Shown: positions 1 to 7,947 of the stretch, piece by piece | Layout: each line of letters opens with the position of its first letter | Position numbering within the stretch: position 1 is the stretch's first letter | From: Streptomyces sp. RPA4-2 | GTDB lineage: Bacteria; Actinomycetota; Actinomycetes; Streptomycetales; Streptomycetaceae | Assembly (NCBI RefSeq): GCF_012273515.2 | Contig: NZ_CP050975.2 | Span: forward strand, 992,001 to 1,056,000 | DNA: 64,000 nucleotides | Reading direction: 5' to 3' | Translations under genes and position numbers: made by a program | The notes under the pieces: generated by a model | Told to the model about the DNA's origin: nothing | Databases searched by the model: none | The model's input: only the letters and a program-made list of their open reading frames with translations

Positions 1-1
1 C

Positions 2-58
2 GACGCGTTCGTGCGCAGGTCCGCGGAGCTCGGCGGCAGCCTGGCGACGAGGGCCTGA
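2..58 (+). CDS. C-terminal tail of a gene entering from the left
   Basis: An open frame runs from the left edge of the window to a TGA at 56-58 and encodes the last 18 residues of a protein (ending GGSLATRA). The codons are GC3-rich like real genes here. Too little is present to name the product. Confidence 0.5.
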   Translation, partial: DAFVRRSAELGGSLATRA

Positions 59-181
59 GCCGACCGCGCCGGCCCGGACGCTCGGAGCGCTCGGGGGCGC
101 CGTGCTGTGACCATCCGAAGAGTTACTCGTTTGACGGATCGGCGTGACAGGACGCCAGCTCCTTCGGAAGGCATTCGTTCC

Positions 182-2164
182 ATGCCCCTCCCTCCGTTCG
201 CCCGCGCCGTCCGCCGCGGCAGGACCGGACTCGACCGGGCCGAGGCAGCCCTGGTCGAGGAGTACAGCGACCTGGTGCGGCTGGCGTATCTGACGCTGCC
301 GTCGTCGCTGAGCAGGCACCGACGCATTCTCGTGGCGCATTCCCTGGTGCAGCGGTCGCTGCCGGGCGCCCGGAGCGGACGGCCGGACCCCCTGGTGCCG
401 GCCCCGCGCGGGACCGTGCGCCGGCCCGTCGCGGAGAAGGACCGCCTGCGCGGTCAGGTCGTGCGCTCCGCCCTGGCGCACGGCCGGTCCCCGCGCGGCT
501 GGCCCCGCCGGCTGCCGCCGCCCCGTACGGTGCTGCCCACGCTGCCCGTCGTCTGGGGGCTGCAGCTGTTCCCGCGCGCGGGCGGGGCCGAGGAGATCGC
601 CCTGGGCCAGGCCCTGGCGGGTGCGACGGCCGCGGGGCGCGCGGCGTTCGTGCTGCGCCGGGTGGACGGGCTCGCCGACGCGGTGGTCGAGGCTCTGCTG
701 CGCGCGGCGGGCGTCCCCGACCCCGAGGGCGCCCTGCGGTCGGCGAACCGTCTCGACGAGTCGGCGGGGGCAGCGGCGAGGGCCCTGCTCACGTCGAGGG
801 AGTTCGACGCCTGCTCGGTGCAGACCCGTCCCACCGATCTGCTGCGCCGCAGACGCCGTGTGCGGTTCCTGTGGGCGGCGCTGACCGCCGCCGTGCTCAC
901 CGGGTTGGTGCTTGCGGTCGCCGGCCAGGGGTCCGCGCCGTCCCGGCCGGCGCCCGGCTCCCGTACGGGCGTGGGACTTCCCGGACCCGATGACCTGGTA
1001 CGCACCGCCGGGGACCTCTGGGCCGACACCTCCCGCGTCGACCTCACCGCGTGGCCCGCGCGGGGCGGCCGCGTGAACGACCGGTCCCTGCTGGCCAGGG
1101 CTCTGTCCACGTGGGACCGGCCCGCGGGTGCGCTGCGGGTCACCACGACGCCCGGCACCCCGACGGATCCTCCGCCGCACTCGCCCCAGCTGCTCTACGC
1201 CGGGAACGTCGACGGCGACGCCGTGGTGCTCCTGTACGACGGCCGGCGGGTGGTGCGCTACAGCGAGCCGCTCGGCGCCCCCGGGCACGGTGCCCTCGCC
1301 CTGGCGCGTGCCGACGACGCGGACGTGACGACCGCCGCCGCGCTGGTCGTCCACCGCGGTGCCCGTGGCGCGCGGTATCTCCTCGCCCCCTGGATCGCGG
1401 AGGCGCGCAGCCGCGACCTGTTGCGCCCCGACTCCCCCGCGCGGCCGGTCGGCGTCGCCGGGGACGGGGTCACCGTGCCCGTCCCCGCTCCCACCAGGAA
1501 AGCGGCCTGCGACAGCCGGCCCGTGCTGCAACTGCGCTCCTCCGCACGCATCGTGGAGAAGCACGCGTTCCTGCTGACCGACCTGGGCGAGCTGTCCCCG
1601 GTGCACCTCACCTACACCCCGCTGCCGGGACACGGGAGCCCTCCGGCGCGCCAGCCCCGTGAGGCGACGGGCGGTCCTGCCCTGCTCGCCTGGGCGCACC
1701 TGGCGTGCGGGCTCGAGGAGTTGCGGGGCACGGGCGTCCGGGCGGTCAACGCCTGGGACTTCGCCGAGCAGGAACTGCCGGAGCGGGGCGGGCACGCGGT
1801 GTGGACCTGCGCGCGGGCCTCGACCTGGCGCGGGCCCGGTGACGTGGAGCTGGTGCTGCGTGCCCCGGCCTCCTCGGCGTCCGCTCCGGCCGAGGTGGTC
1901 GGCCGGGCCCGGGCCACCGCGGCCTGCAGCAGATTCGGCCAGCACGTGGTGGCCGACGTCCACTGGCGGACGCGCTCCGGTCACTGGTATCTGCTGGCGG
2001 CCGGCAGCCGGGCGGTCACCCGTATCGACGTCACCGGTGAGGTGACGGCCCGGCAGCGGGGCCGGACGCTCGCGGTCCTCGCGCCGAGGGACTCCCGTGT
2101 CCGGGTGTCGGCCCGTCTAGGCAACGGCACTTCACTGGACCCGGTCGGTGACCCCGGTCGATGA
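182..2164 (+). CDS. Membrane-anchored protein with sigma-like N-terminal region (unknown function)
   Basis: I do not recognise a named family. The 660-residue product has an Arg-rich cytoplasmic part (about residues 1-225), one transmembrane helix (about 228-250, preceded by a run of five Arg) and an outside domain of about 410 residues with several Cys. Two N-terminal stretches read like worn sigma-factor pieces: EEYSDLVRLAYL near residue 26 resembles region 2, and AAFVLRRVDGLADAVVEALL near residue 154 resembles region 4. The ATG at 182 is chosen because GGAAGG lies 10 bases upstream; an in-frame GTG at 107 has no ribosome site. The stop codon sits inside a 22-bp tandem repeat, and the gene is convergent with the small gene that follows. 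A sigma-like domain fused to a membrane-anchored sensor would suit a signalling role, but that is inference. Confidence 0.75.
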   Translation: MPLPPFARAVRRGRTGLDRAEAALVEEYSDLVRLAYLTLPSSLSRHRRILVAHSLVQRSLPGARSGRPDPLVPAPRGTVRRPVAEKDRLRGQVVRSALAHGRSPRGWPRRLPPPRTVLPTLPVVWGLQLFPRAGGAEEIALGQALAGATAAGRAAFVLRRVDGLADAVVEALLRAAGVPDPEGALRSANRLDESAGAAARALLTSREFDACSVQTRPTDLLRRRRRVRFLWAALTAAVLTGLVLAVAGQGSAPSRPAPGSRTGVGLPGPDDLVRTAGDLWADTSRVDLTAWPARGGRVNDRSLLARALSTWDRPAGALRVTTTPGTPTDPPPHSPQLLYAGNVDGDAVVLLYDGRRVVRYSEPLGAPGHGALALARADDADVTTAAALVVHRGARGARYLLAPWIAEARSRDLLRPDSPARPVGVAGDGVTVPVPAPTRKAACDSRPVLQLRSSARIVEKHAFLLTDLGELSPVHLTYTPLPGHGSPPARQPREATGGPALLAWAHLACGLEELRGTGVRAVNAWDFAEQELPERGGHAVWTCARASTWRGPGDVELVLRAPASSASAPAEVVGRARATAACSRFGQHVVADVHWRTRSGHWYLLAAGSRAVTRIDVTGEVTARQRGRTLAVLAPRDSRVRVSARLGNGTSLDPVGDPGR

Positions 2165-2191
2165 CGGGGGTGACCCCGGTCGATGACGGGG
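2148..2191. repeat. 22-bp tandem repeat across a stop codon
   Basis: Two exact copies of a 22-base unit beginning GTGACCCCGGTC lie at 2148-2169 and 2170-2191, with the start of a third copy after them. The stop codon of the upstream gene (2162-2164) lies inside the first copy. The unit length is not a multiple of three. Confidence 0.9.
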
Positions 2192-2205
2192 GTGACACCG
2201 TGCCC

Positions 2206-2258
2206 GCGACGCGGCCCACGGACGGGGTGCGGCCCACGGACCGGGCGTGCCGCGTCGC
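2206..2258. terminator. Bidirectional hairpin between convergent genes
   Basis: Nine-base arms GCGACGCGG (2206-2214) and CCGCGTCGC (2250-2258) enclose a 35-base loop that itself holds a direct repeat of GCGGCCCACGGAC. It lies exactly between two converging genes and ends at the stop codon of the minus-strand one. Streptomyces terminators often lack a T tract. Confidence 0.5.
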
Positions 2259-2426
2259 TCAGTCCTCGTCCCCGGTCGGGACGACCACCAGGAAGGCATC
2301 CGACTTGAGGTCCATCACCACGGTGGCCGGCTGACCCTCGGTACGGCGTCGGGCGGCGTACTCCTCCGCCGTCCAGGATCCGCGCGGGGACCCTGCGGGA
2401 AATCGTTCCAGCACCTTCGCGCTCAT
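2259..2426 (-). CDS. Small conserved-looking protein of 55 residues
   Basis: A 55-residue acidic/basic protein starting MSAKVLERFPAG and ending VVVPTGDED. The ATG at 2426 has GAGGTG about 10 bases upstream; an in-frame GTG four codons earlier is an alternative start. Codon use is GC3-rich and the frame is compact, which supports a real gene. No domain or function is recognised. It converges on the preceding membrane protein and lies upstream of, but points away from, the photo-oxidative island. Confidence 0.6.
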   Translation of the reverse strand: MSAKVLERFPAGSPRGSWTAEEYAARRRTEGQPATVVMDLKSDAFLVVVPTGDED

Positions 2427-2806
2427 GACGACGGGCACCTCCAACTCCGGCTTCCGACTCGGACGGCCGAGTCGCCTTGAATTCACTTGCCCGAGTTTTC
2501 CGTGGACATGTCCAGGCGGGCCGGGCTCCCCGTTCATCCGGCGCAGCCGCACCGTGAAGGCCGGGAGACGGGTCGCCTCGGCACGCTCCCGCCCCGGACC
2601 GCCCTCGGGGGCCGGGTCACCCGCTCGGTCCTCACCGTCGTCCCGTCCGTCCACGCGATCAGCCCATAGCAGTCCGCCGTCCGCTCCCTCGGGCATCCCC
2701 GGTCGCCGGAAAGACCCCTTCCGCGCATCCGCCGTCACCGCCCGCGTGGAAGGCATGACGAGGGGAGTACGGAAAGGGGGCGACGCGGCGAACGACGGAG
2801 GGACCC
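2427..2806. other. Intergenic region, 380 bases
   Basis: This stretch separates the small minus-strand gene from the SDR gene and must hold both promoters. It includes a short AT-richer part around 2460-2510 and a GGAGGGA ribosome site for the gene at 2807. I see no convincing gene and no confident promoter hexamers. Confidence 0.5.
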
Positions 2807-4336
2807 ATGAGCGAGGACGACACCGGCCTGAGATGTCTGGTGACCGGTGCCACGGGCTACATCGGCGGGCGGCTGGTCCCCGAGCTGCTGGCGGAGGGAC
2901 ACCGGGTGCGCTGTCTCGCCCGCTCCCCCGCCAAACTGCGCGACTTCCCGTGGGCGGGCGAGGCGGACGTCGTACGGGGCGATGTCCTGGACGCCGACTC
3001 GGTGGCCGAGGCGATGCGGGACACGGATGTCGCGTACTACCTCGTCCACGCCCTCGGCACGGGCCACGACTTCGAGGCGACCGACCGCGAGGCGGCGCGG
3101 ATCTTCGGTGAGCGGGCCCGCGCGGCCGGCGTCCGGCGGATCGTGTACCTGGGCGGGCTCACCCCGCAGGGCGTACCTGAGACGGAACTGTCGCCGCACC
3201 TCAGGTCCCGCACCGAGGTCGGCCGCATCCTGCTGCACTCCGGCGTGCCGACCACGGTGCTGCGGGCCGCGGTGATCATCGGCTCCGGCTCGGCGTCCTT
3301 CGAGATGCTCCGCTATCTGACGGAGCGACTGCCCGTGATGGTGACACCGAGCTGGGTGCACACCCGCATCCAGCCGATGGGGGTGCGGGACGTGCTGCGC
3401 ACCCTCGTCGGCAGCGCCCGGATGCCCTCGGACGTCAACCGCACCTTCGACATCGGCGGCCCCGAGATCCTGACGTACCTGGAGATGATGCGGCGCTACG
3501 CGGCCATCGCCGGGCTGCCCCGCAGGCTCATCTTCCCCGTGCCGGTGCTCACCCCCCGGCTGTCCAGTCACTGGGTCGGCCTGGTCACTCCGGTGCCCGC
3601 GTCCATCGCGCGCCCGCTCACCGAGTCGCTGCGGCACGAGGTCGTGTGCCACGAGCACGACATCGTCCGGTACGTGCCCGATCCGCCGGGGCGTCCGATC
3701 GGCTTCGACGAGGCGGTGTCGCTGGCGCTGCAACGCGTGCGGGACGCGCAGGTCACCACGAGGTGGTCGTCGGCCTCGGTGCCCGGCGCGCCCAGCGATC
3801 CGCTCCCCACCGACCCCGACTGGGCGGGCGGCAGCCTCTACACCGACCGTCGCGAGCTGGCCGTGGACGCGCCGCGCGAGGCGTTGTGGAGGGTGATCGA
3901 GGGCATCGGCGGCGACAACGGCTGGTACTCCTTCCCCCTCGCCTGGGCCGTCCGCGGCTGGCTGGACCGTCTGGTGGGCGGTGTCGGTCTGCGGCGCGGG
4001 CGGCGCGACGCCACGCGGCTGCGGGCGGGCGACTCCCTCGACTTCTGGCGGGTCGAGGAGATCGAGCCCGGTCATCTGCTGCGGCTGCGCGCCGAGATGC
4101 GGCTGCCGGGGCTGGCCTGGCTGGAGATGTACGCCGAGACGGGCGACAACGGCGGGTCGCGCTACCGGCAGCGGGCCATGTTCCATCCGCACGGGCTGCT
4201 GGGGCACGCCTACTGGTGGAGCGTGTCGCCGTTCCACGCCGCCGTGTTCGGCGGCATGGCCCGCAACATCGCGAAGGCCGCCGCCAAGGCCGAGAGCACC
4301 CCGACGGCGAAGCCGGGATCCGCGCCCACTCCCTGA
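2807..4336 (+). CDS. NAD(P)-binding SDR-type protein with C-terminal DUF2867 domain
   Basis: A 509-residue two-domain protein. The N-terminal half (about residues 8-240) is an NmrA/atypical short-chain dehydrogenase Rossmann fold with the nucleotide motif GATGYIGGRL near residue 13. The C-terminal part (about 340-500) matches the DUF2867 / START-like domain seen in YbjT-type fusions, with WYSFPLAWAVRGWLDRLVGG as its typical core. The ATG at 2807 follows GGAGGGA with good spacing. Such proteins are annotated as nucleoside-diphosphate-sugar epimerase-like, but their substrate is unknown. Its place directly before the photolyase gene, with a terminator-like hairpin and 174 bases between, suggests a shared light or oxidative stress role rather than one transcript. 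Confidence 0.88.
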   Translation: MSEDDTGLRCLVTGATGYIGGRLVPELLAEGHRVRCLARSPAKLRDFPWAGEADVVRGDVLDADSVAEAMRDTDVAYYLVHALGTGHDFEATDREAARIFGERARAAGVRRIVYLGGLTPQGVPETELSPHLRSRTEVGRILLHSGVPTTVLRAAVIIGSGSASFEMLRYLTERLPVMVTPSWVHTRIQPMGVRDVLRTLVGSARMPSDVNRTFDIGGPEILTYLEMMRRYAAIAGLPRRLIFPVPVLTPRLSSHWVGLVTPVPASIARPLTESLRHEVVCHEHDIVRYVPDPPGRPIGFDEAVSLALQRVRDAQVTTRWSSASVPGAPSDPLPTDPDWAGGSLYTDRRELAVDAPREALWRVIEGIGGDNGWYSFPLAWAVRGWLDRLVGGVGLRRGRRDATRLRAGDSLDFWRVEEIEPGHLLRLRAEMRLPGLAWLEMYAETGDNGGSRYRQRAMFHPHGLLGHAYWWSVSPFHAAVFGGMARNIAKAAAKAESTPTAKPGSAPTP

Positions 4337-4391
4337 CCGCCGACCCGCGTCCGCCGACCGCCCCCGGCCCCGCCCGGGTCCGGTTCCCGTC

Positions 4392-4420
4392 GCTCCCGCG
4401 GTGTCCGCATCCGCGGGAGC
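4392..4420. terminator. Perfect 10-bp hairpin after the SDR gene
   Basis: GCTCCCGCGG (4392-4401) pairs perfectly with CCGCGGGAGC (4411-4420) around a nine-base loop. It lies 56 bases after the SDR stop codon and 90 bases before the photolyase start, so it probably ends the first transcript or attenuates read-through. Confidence 0.6.
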
Positions 4421-4510
4421 CCGTCGGACCGAAGCGGGAAGCGTCGTCGCTCCCGCGACGGTGACCCTCGTACCCACACCCGTCAGCCCAGCCGACCCCG
4501 GAGCCACACC

Positions 4511-5884
4511 ATGAACGTCTCGGTTGTCCTGTTCACCTCGGACCTGCGTCTGCACGACCATCCGGCGCTGCGGGCGGCCCACGACGGTTCGGCCGCGCTG
4601 GTCCCCCTCTTCGTGCGCGACGACGCCGTCGCCGCGGCCGGGTTCACGGCTCCCAACCGCATGGCGTTCCTCGCGGACTGTCTGGCGGACCTCGACGCCG
4701 GACTGCGCGAGCGGGGCGGCCGGCTGGTGGTGCGTTCCGGCGACGTGATCGCCCAGGTGTGCAAGGTGGTCTCCGAGGCGGACGCCGACGAGGTGCACAT
4801 GGCGGCGGGCGTCAGCGCCTACGCGCGCCGCCGCGAGGACGGGCTGCGCACGGCCCTGGAGGCCGAGGGGTGCCGGCTGCACGTCCACGACACCGTGATC
4901 ACCGCACTCGCGCCCGGTGCCGTCACCCCGGTCTCGTCGGACCACTTCGCGGTCTTCACCCCGTACTTCCGGCACTGGTCGCGGCAGTCGCTGCGCGGCG
5001 CGGTCACCGCCCCGCGCACGATCCGGGTGCCGGACGGGGTCGGCTCGGAGACGGTCCCCTCCCGTGCGGGCCTGTCCGGGGTCTCCGCAGGACTGGCGCG
5101 GGGCGGCGAGACGGAGGCCCGCAGGAGACTCGCCTCCTGGCTGCGGAGCGGGATCGCGTCGTACGAGGACCGGCACGACGACCTGCCCGGCGACGCCACC
5201 TCCCGGTTCTCCCCGTACCTGCACTTCGGCTCGCTCTCGCCGGTCGAGCTGGTGCACCGGGCCCGTGGCGCGGGCGGGGCGGGCGCCGAGGCCTTCGTAC
5301 GGCAGCTGGCCTGGCGGGACTTCCACCACCAGGTGCTCGCCGCGCGGCCGGACGCGGCCGTGGCCGACTACCGCACCCGCCACGACCGCTGGCGCTCGGA
5401 GACCGACGCCCGGGAGGACATCGCCGCGTGGAAGGAGGGGCTCACCGGCTATCCGGTGATCGACGCGGCGATGCGCCAACTACGCCACGAGGGCTGGATG
5501 CACAACCGGGGGCGCCTCCTGACGGCGAGCTTCCTCACCAAGACGCTGTACGTGGACTGGCGGGTCGGGGCCCGGCACTTCCTGGACCTGCTGGTGGACG
5601 GCGATGTCGCCAACAACCAGCTCAACTGGCAGTGGATGGCCGGGACGGGCACGGACACCCGGCCCAACCGGGTCCTCAACCCGGTGATCCAGGCGAAGCG
5701 TTACGACCCGGACGGGGTGTACGTCCGGCGGTGGGTACCCGAACTGGAGGGGATCGAGGGCGCCGCCGTGCACGAGCCGTGGAAGCTGCGGGGCCTGGAC
5801 CGCGCGGACTACGATTACCCGGACCCCGTGGTCGAACTTCCGGACGGTCTGGCCCGCTTCAAGAACGCCCGGGGCCGTGGCTGA
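4511..5884 (+). CDS. phr: Deoxyribodipyrimidine photolyase (class I)
   Basis: This 457-residue flavoprotein repairs UV-made cyclobutane pyrimidine dimers using blue light and FADH. The N-terminal Rossmann-like antenna domain begins VSVVLFTSDLRLHDHPAL. The C-terminal FAD domain has the family hallmarks: AWRDFHHQ, GYPVIDAAMRQL, GWMHNRGRLLTASFLTK, DLLVDGDVANNQLNWQW and the TDTRPNRVLNP segment. Length fits class I CPD photolyases. The ATG at 4511 has only a weak GGAG nearby. It lies between the DUF2867 SDR protein and a DUF4142 protein, close to a LitR-type light regulator and ECF sigma genes. Photolyase is a known member of ECF-controlled photo-oxidative regulons such as RpoE-ChrR of Rhodobacter, so light induction is likely but not shown here. 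Confidence 0.95.
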   Translation: MNVSVVLFTSDLRLHDHPALRAAHDGSAALVPLFVRDDAVAAAGFTAPNRMAFLADCLADLDAGLRERGGRLVVRSGDVIAQVCKVVSEADADEVHMAAGVSAYARRREDGLRTALEAEGCRLHVHDTVITALAPGAVTPVSSDHFAVFTPYFRHWSRQSLRGAVTAPRTIRVPDGVGSETVPSRAGLSGVSAGLARGGETEARRRLASWLRSGIASYEDRHDDLPGDATSRFSPYLHFGSLSPVELVHRARGAGGAGAEAFVRQLAWRDFHHQVLAARPDAAVADYRTRHDRWRSETDAREDIAAWKEGLTGYPVIDAAMRQLRHEGWMHNRGRLLTASFLTKTLYVDWRVGARHFLDLLVDGDVANNQLNWQWMAGTGTDTRPNRVLNPVIQAKRYDPDGVYVRRWVPELEGIEGAAVHEPWKLRGLDRADYDYPDPVVELPDGLARFKNARGRG

Positions 5885-6046
5885 AGGAAGTCACCAGGGA
5901 ATTTACTATTCGTAGAGATTTTTTCGTCGAACGCGTGCGTACTGGTGGGCGTCAGAATCAGTCGTCAACCGGATCCACTCGCACCGGATTCACCATGCGG
6001 CACGACGGGGCTCCCGCTCCGCGCTGCCGCTCCGCCAGGAGGCTCG
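5885..6046 (+). promoter_or_regulatory. AT-rich upstream region of the DUF4142 gene
   Basis: The stretch 5897-5930 is strikingly AT-rich for this genome and holds GGGAATTTACTATTCG followed by a run of six T and CGTCG. GGAAT and CGTC are ECF-like elements, but the gap between them is 22 bases rather than 16-17, so the exact promoter is not assigned. Confidence 0.35.
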
Positions 6047-6769
6047 ATGCGCATTGCACGGAACGCAGGAACGCTCTTCGTGGCAGGTGCGTTGACCATG
6101 ACGCTCGCCGCGCTCGCGTACCCTGCCGTGATCGGCGTGCAGACCACATCCAGCGCCCCGAACCGCGTGATCGCCAACACTCCGACGGGCCCGCTGACCG
6201 AGGCCGACCGAGACTTCGTCGTCAAGGTGCGGGCGGCGGGACTCTGGGAGTACCCGGTCGGACAGCTGGCGCTCCAGAAGGGCACCATCCCGGCGGTCAG
6301 AACCGCCGGTGACCACTTGATCAGGGGCCACGCCGCGCTGGACGACACCGACCGCAAGGTCGCCGCCACGCTCGGCATCACCATCCCCAACAAGCCGTCT
6401 CCGCAGCAGCAGGGCTTCGTCACGACCCTGACCGGTGACAGCGGCAAGCAGTTCGACACGGACTTCGCCAACATCCTGCGGCTGACCCACGGGACGATCT
6501 TCCTCACCGTCGCGAAGATCAGGTCCACCACCGAGAACTCCCTGGTGCGCCAGCTCGCCGACCAGGCCAACGACACCGTGCTGGACCACATCACGGTGAT
6601 GGAGAAGACCGGGCTGGTCAACTTCGATCAGGTGTTGTTCCAGGAGACCACCCCGCCGAAGCTGCCCTCCCAGAACGTCACGCCGCCCGCTCCCGCGCCG
6701 GGCGAGCCGACCGTCGTCCTCACCCCGCCCGCGGGAAGCTCCGCGTCACCCTCACCGACGGTGCGGTGA
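6047..6769 (+). CDS. Secreted DUF4142 family protein
   Basis: A 240-residue exported protein. The N-terminus (residues 1-28) is a signal peptide with a basic start and the hydrophobic run LFVAGALTMTLAALAYPAVI. The mature part is a DUF4142 four-helix bundle (ferritin-like in overall pattern), containing LTEADRDFVVKVRAAGLWE, a GDHLIRGHAALD helix and HGTIFLTVAKIRSTTENSLVRQLADQA. A Pro-rich tail follows. The ATG at 6047 is chosen for its AGGAGG eight bases upstream. The family is common outside the cell in actinobacteria and its biochemical role is unknown. Position between photolyase and litR suggests it belongs to the light or oxidative stress group. Confidence 0.88.
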   Translation: MRIARNAGTLFVAGALTMTLAALAYPAVIGVQTTSSAPNRVIANTPTGPLTEADRDFVVKVRAAGLWEYPVGQLALQKGTIPAVRTAGDHLIRGHAALDDTDRKVAATLGITIPNKPSPQQQGFVTTLTGDSGKQFDTDFANILRLTHGTIFLTVAKIRSTTENSLVRQLADQANDTVLDHITVMEKTGLVNFDQVLFQETTPPKLPSQNVTPPAPAPGEPTVVLTPPAGSSASPSPTVR

Positions 6770-6782
6770 GCCGGGAACGTCA

Positions 6783-6817
6783 CCCCGGCCCGGGACCTCA
6801 GCCTCCCGGGACCGGGG
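6783..6817. terminator. Bidirectional hairpin overlapping the litR stop codon
   Basis: CCCCGGCCCGGGA pairs with TCCCGGGACCGGGG (one bulged base). The litR stop codon lies in the loop, so this hairpin serves both the DUF4142 gene and litR. Confidence 0.65.
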
Positions 6818-7826
6818 CGACGCTGTCGTAGAGGCCCCTCAGGGACCCGAGGGCGTCCCGCAGTCCCGGCGGCCGGAGCATCCCGCGCAGCGGGCGACCG
6901 GCCCAGCCGGGACCGCCCAGCACGACGGCCGGATGGTTGCGGGCGCCCTTGACACCCCAGTGCGTGCCGGCGACGTGCCGGGCGAGTGGGACGTCGGCCG
7001 TCGAACGGGTCTGGGCCCACAGCACGACGGCCGTCGGGCCCAGCCGCCGTACCGCCGCGGTCAGCGCCTCGGTGGGCACGGCCGCACCGAACATCCTCGT
7101 GGGCAGCCCGAGTTCGGCGAGTCCGGCGTGCAGCGCCTGCAACGGCAGGCTGTGCTGCTCGCCGGGGACGCACGCCAGCACCACGGGCCCCGGACCGGTG
7201 GCGGGGGCGTCGGGCCGGGCCGGCTCGGTCGCCCGGTGGAGGATCCGGGAGATGTGCCAGGACAGCAGGTGCTCCACCTCCACGTAACGGTCCCCCGAGG
7301 ACTCCCACTTGCGTCCCACGGCGTGCAAGGTGGGCACCATCACCTCGTCCCAGGCGACGACCAGGCCGTGCCGTTCCACGAGCGAGGCCAGCTGATCGTC
7401 CATCGCGGGCGCGTCGAGGCGCACCGCGGCGCGCGCGAGGCCCCTGCACTCCTGCCGGACGTCACCGAGCGGCAGTGCGCCGGCCGCCTGTGACCGCTGC
7501 GGGCCGAGACCGCCGGCCCCCTCGGCCGGATCGGGGCCGTAGGGGATCCGCTCGACGCCCTTCCGCGCGGTCCTGGCCGCCTCGGCGGGCGGCACCCCCG
7601 CGGAGGTCAGCCGGCACATCTCCTCGAGCATCGCCACGTCCTGCGGCGTCCAGCGGCGGTGCCGCCCGTCGGAGCGGACCGCGGGGCCCACCCCGTACCG
7701 CCGGTCCCAGGAGCGCAGCGTGGTGGGCGAAACCCCGAGCCGGCGGGCCAGCGCGCCCGTGGTGACGCCCGCCTCGGCGGGCTCCGCGGCCGGTTCTGAC
7801 ACCTCTGTCGGTCGGTCCTCGCCCAT
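6798..7826 (-). CDS. litR: MerR-family B12-binding regulator of the CarH/LitR type
   Basis: A 342-residue light-sensing transcription factor candidate. Residues about 20-90 form a MerR winged helix (TTGALARRLGVSPTTLRSWDRRYG). Residues about 120-200 form the four-helix cap of B12 proteins, with W174 and the pair E185-H186. Residues about 214-340 are the cobalamin-binding Rossmann domain with the E223-x-H225 motif that supplies the lower axial histidine. In CarH/LitR proteins adenosylcobalamin locks a DNA-bound tetramer in the dark and light breaks it. Here the W-to-EH spacing is ten residues, one more than the W-x9-EH motif known from CarH. It is divergent from an ECF sigma gene, as litR and litS are in the Streptomyces carotenoid locus, but no crt genes are in this window. 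The gene appears leaderless: TATAGT ends six bases before the ATG. Confidence 0.85.
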   Translation of the reverse strand: MGEDRPTEVSEPAAEPAEAGVTTGALARRLGVSPTTLRSWDRRYGVGPAVRSDGRHRRWTPQDVAMLEEMCRLTSAGVPPAEAARTARKGVERIPYGPDPAEGAGGLGPQRSQAAGALPLGDVRQECRGLARAAVRLDAPAMDDQLASLVERHGLVVAWDEVMVPTLHAVGRKWESSGDRYVEVEHLLSWHISRILHRATEPARPDAPATGPGPVVLACVPGEQHSLPLQALHAGLAELGLPTRMFGAAVPTEALTAAVRRLGPTAVVLWAQTRSTADVPLARHVAGTHWGVKGARNHPAVVLGGPGWAGRPLRGMLRPPGLRDALGSLRGLYDSVAPVPGG

Positions 7827-7832
7827 GTGGCG

Positions 7833-7838
7833 ACTATA
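7833..7838 (-). promoter_or_regulatory. -10 element of litR giving a leaderless mRNA
   Basis: On the minus strand TATAGT is followed by six bases and then the litR ATG, so transcription should start at or next to the start codon. No ribosome site precedes the ATG. The -35 is not clear (a CAACTT lies 17 bases upstream). Confidence 0.5.
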
Positions 7839-7947
7839 CGACGCAGAAACGATGCAAGTTGTCCCGGATGTCCTGTGGTTCACACGATGGAGCCCACAGC
7901 GCGTCGCACGGAAGGCGCCCCGTGAGCCCCGTCCGAACGGAGGAACC

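Noticed and set aside
2735..5479. A very long minus-strand open frame opposite the SDR and photolyase genes
   Set aside because: It has no ribosome site or domain, and lies opposite two clear genes; it exists because high GC3 makes antisense stops rare.
5897..5930. GGAAT and CGTC as an ECF promoter before the DUF4142 gene
   Set aside because: The spacing of 22 bases does not fit the usual 16-17, so it is listed only as an AT-rich regulatory zone.
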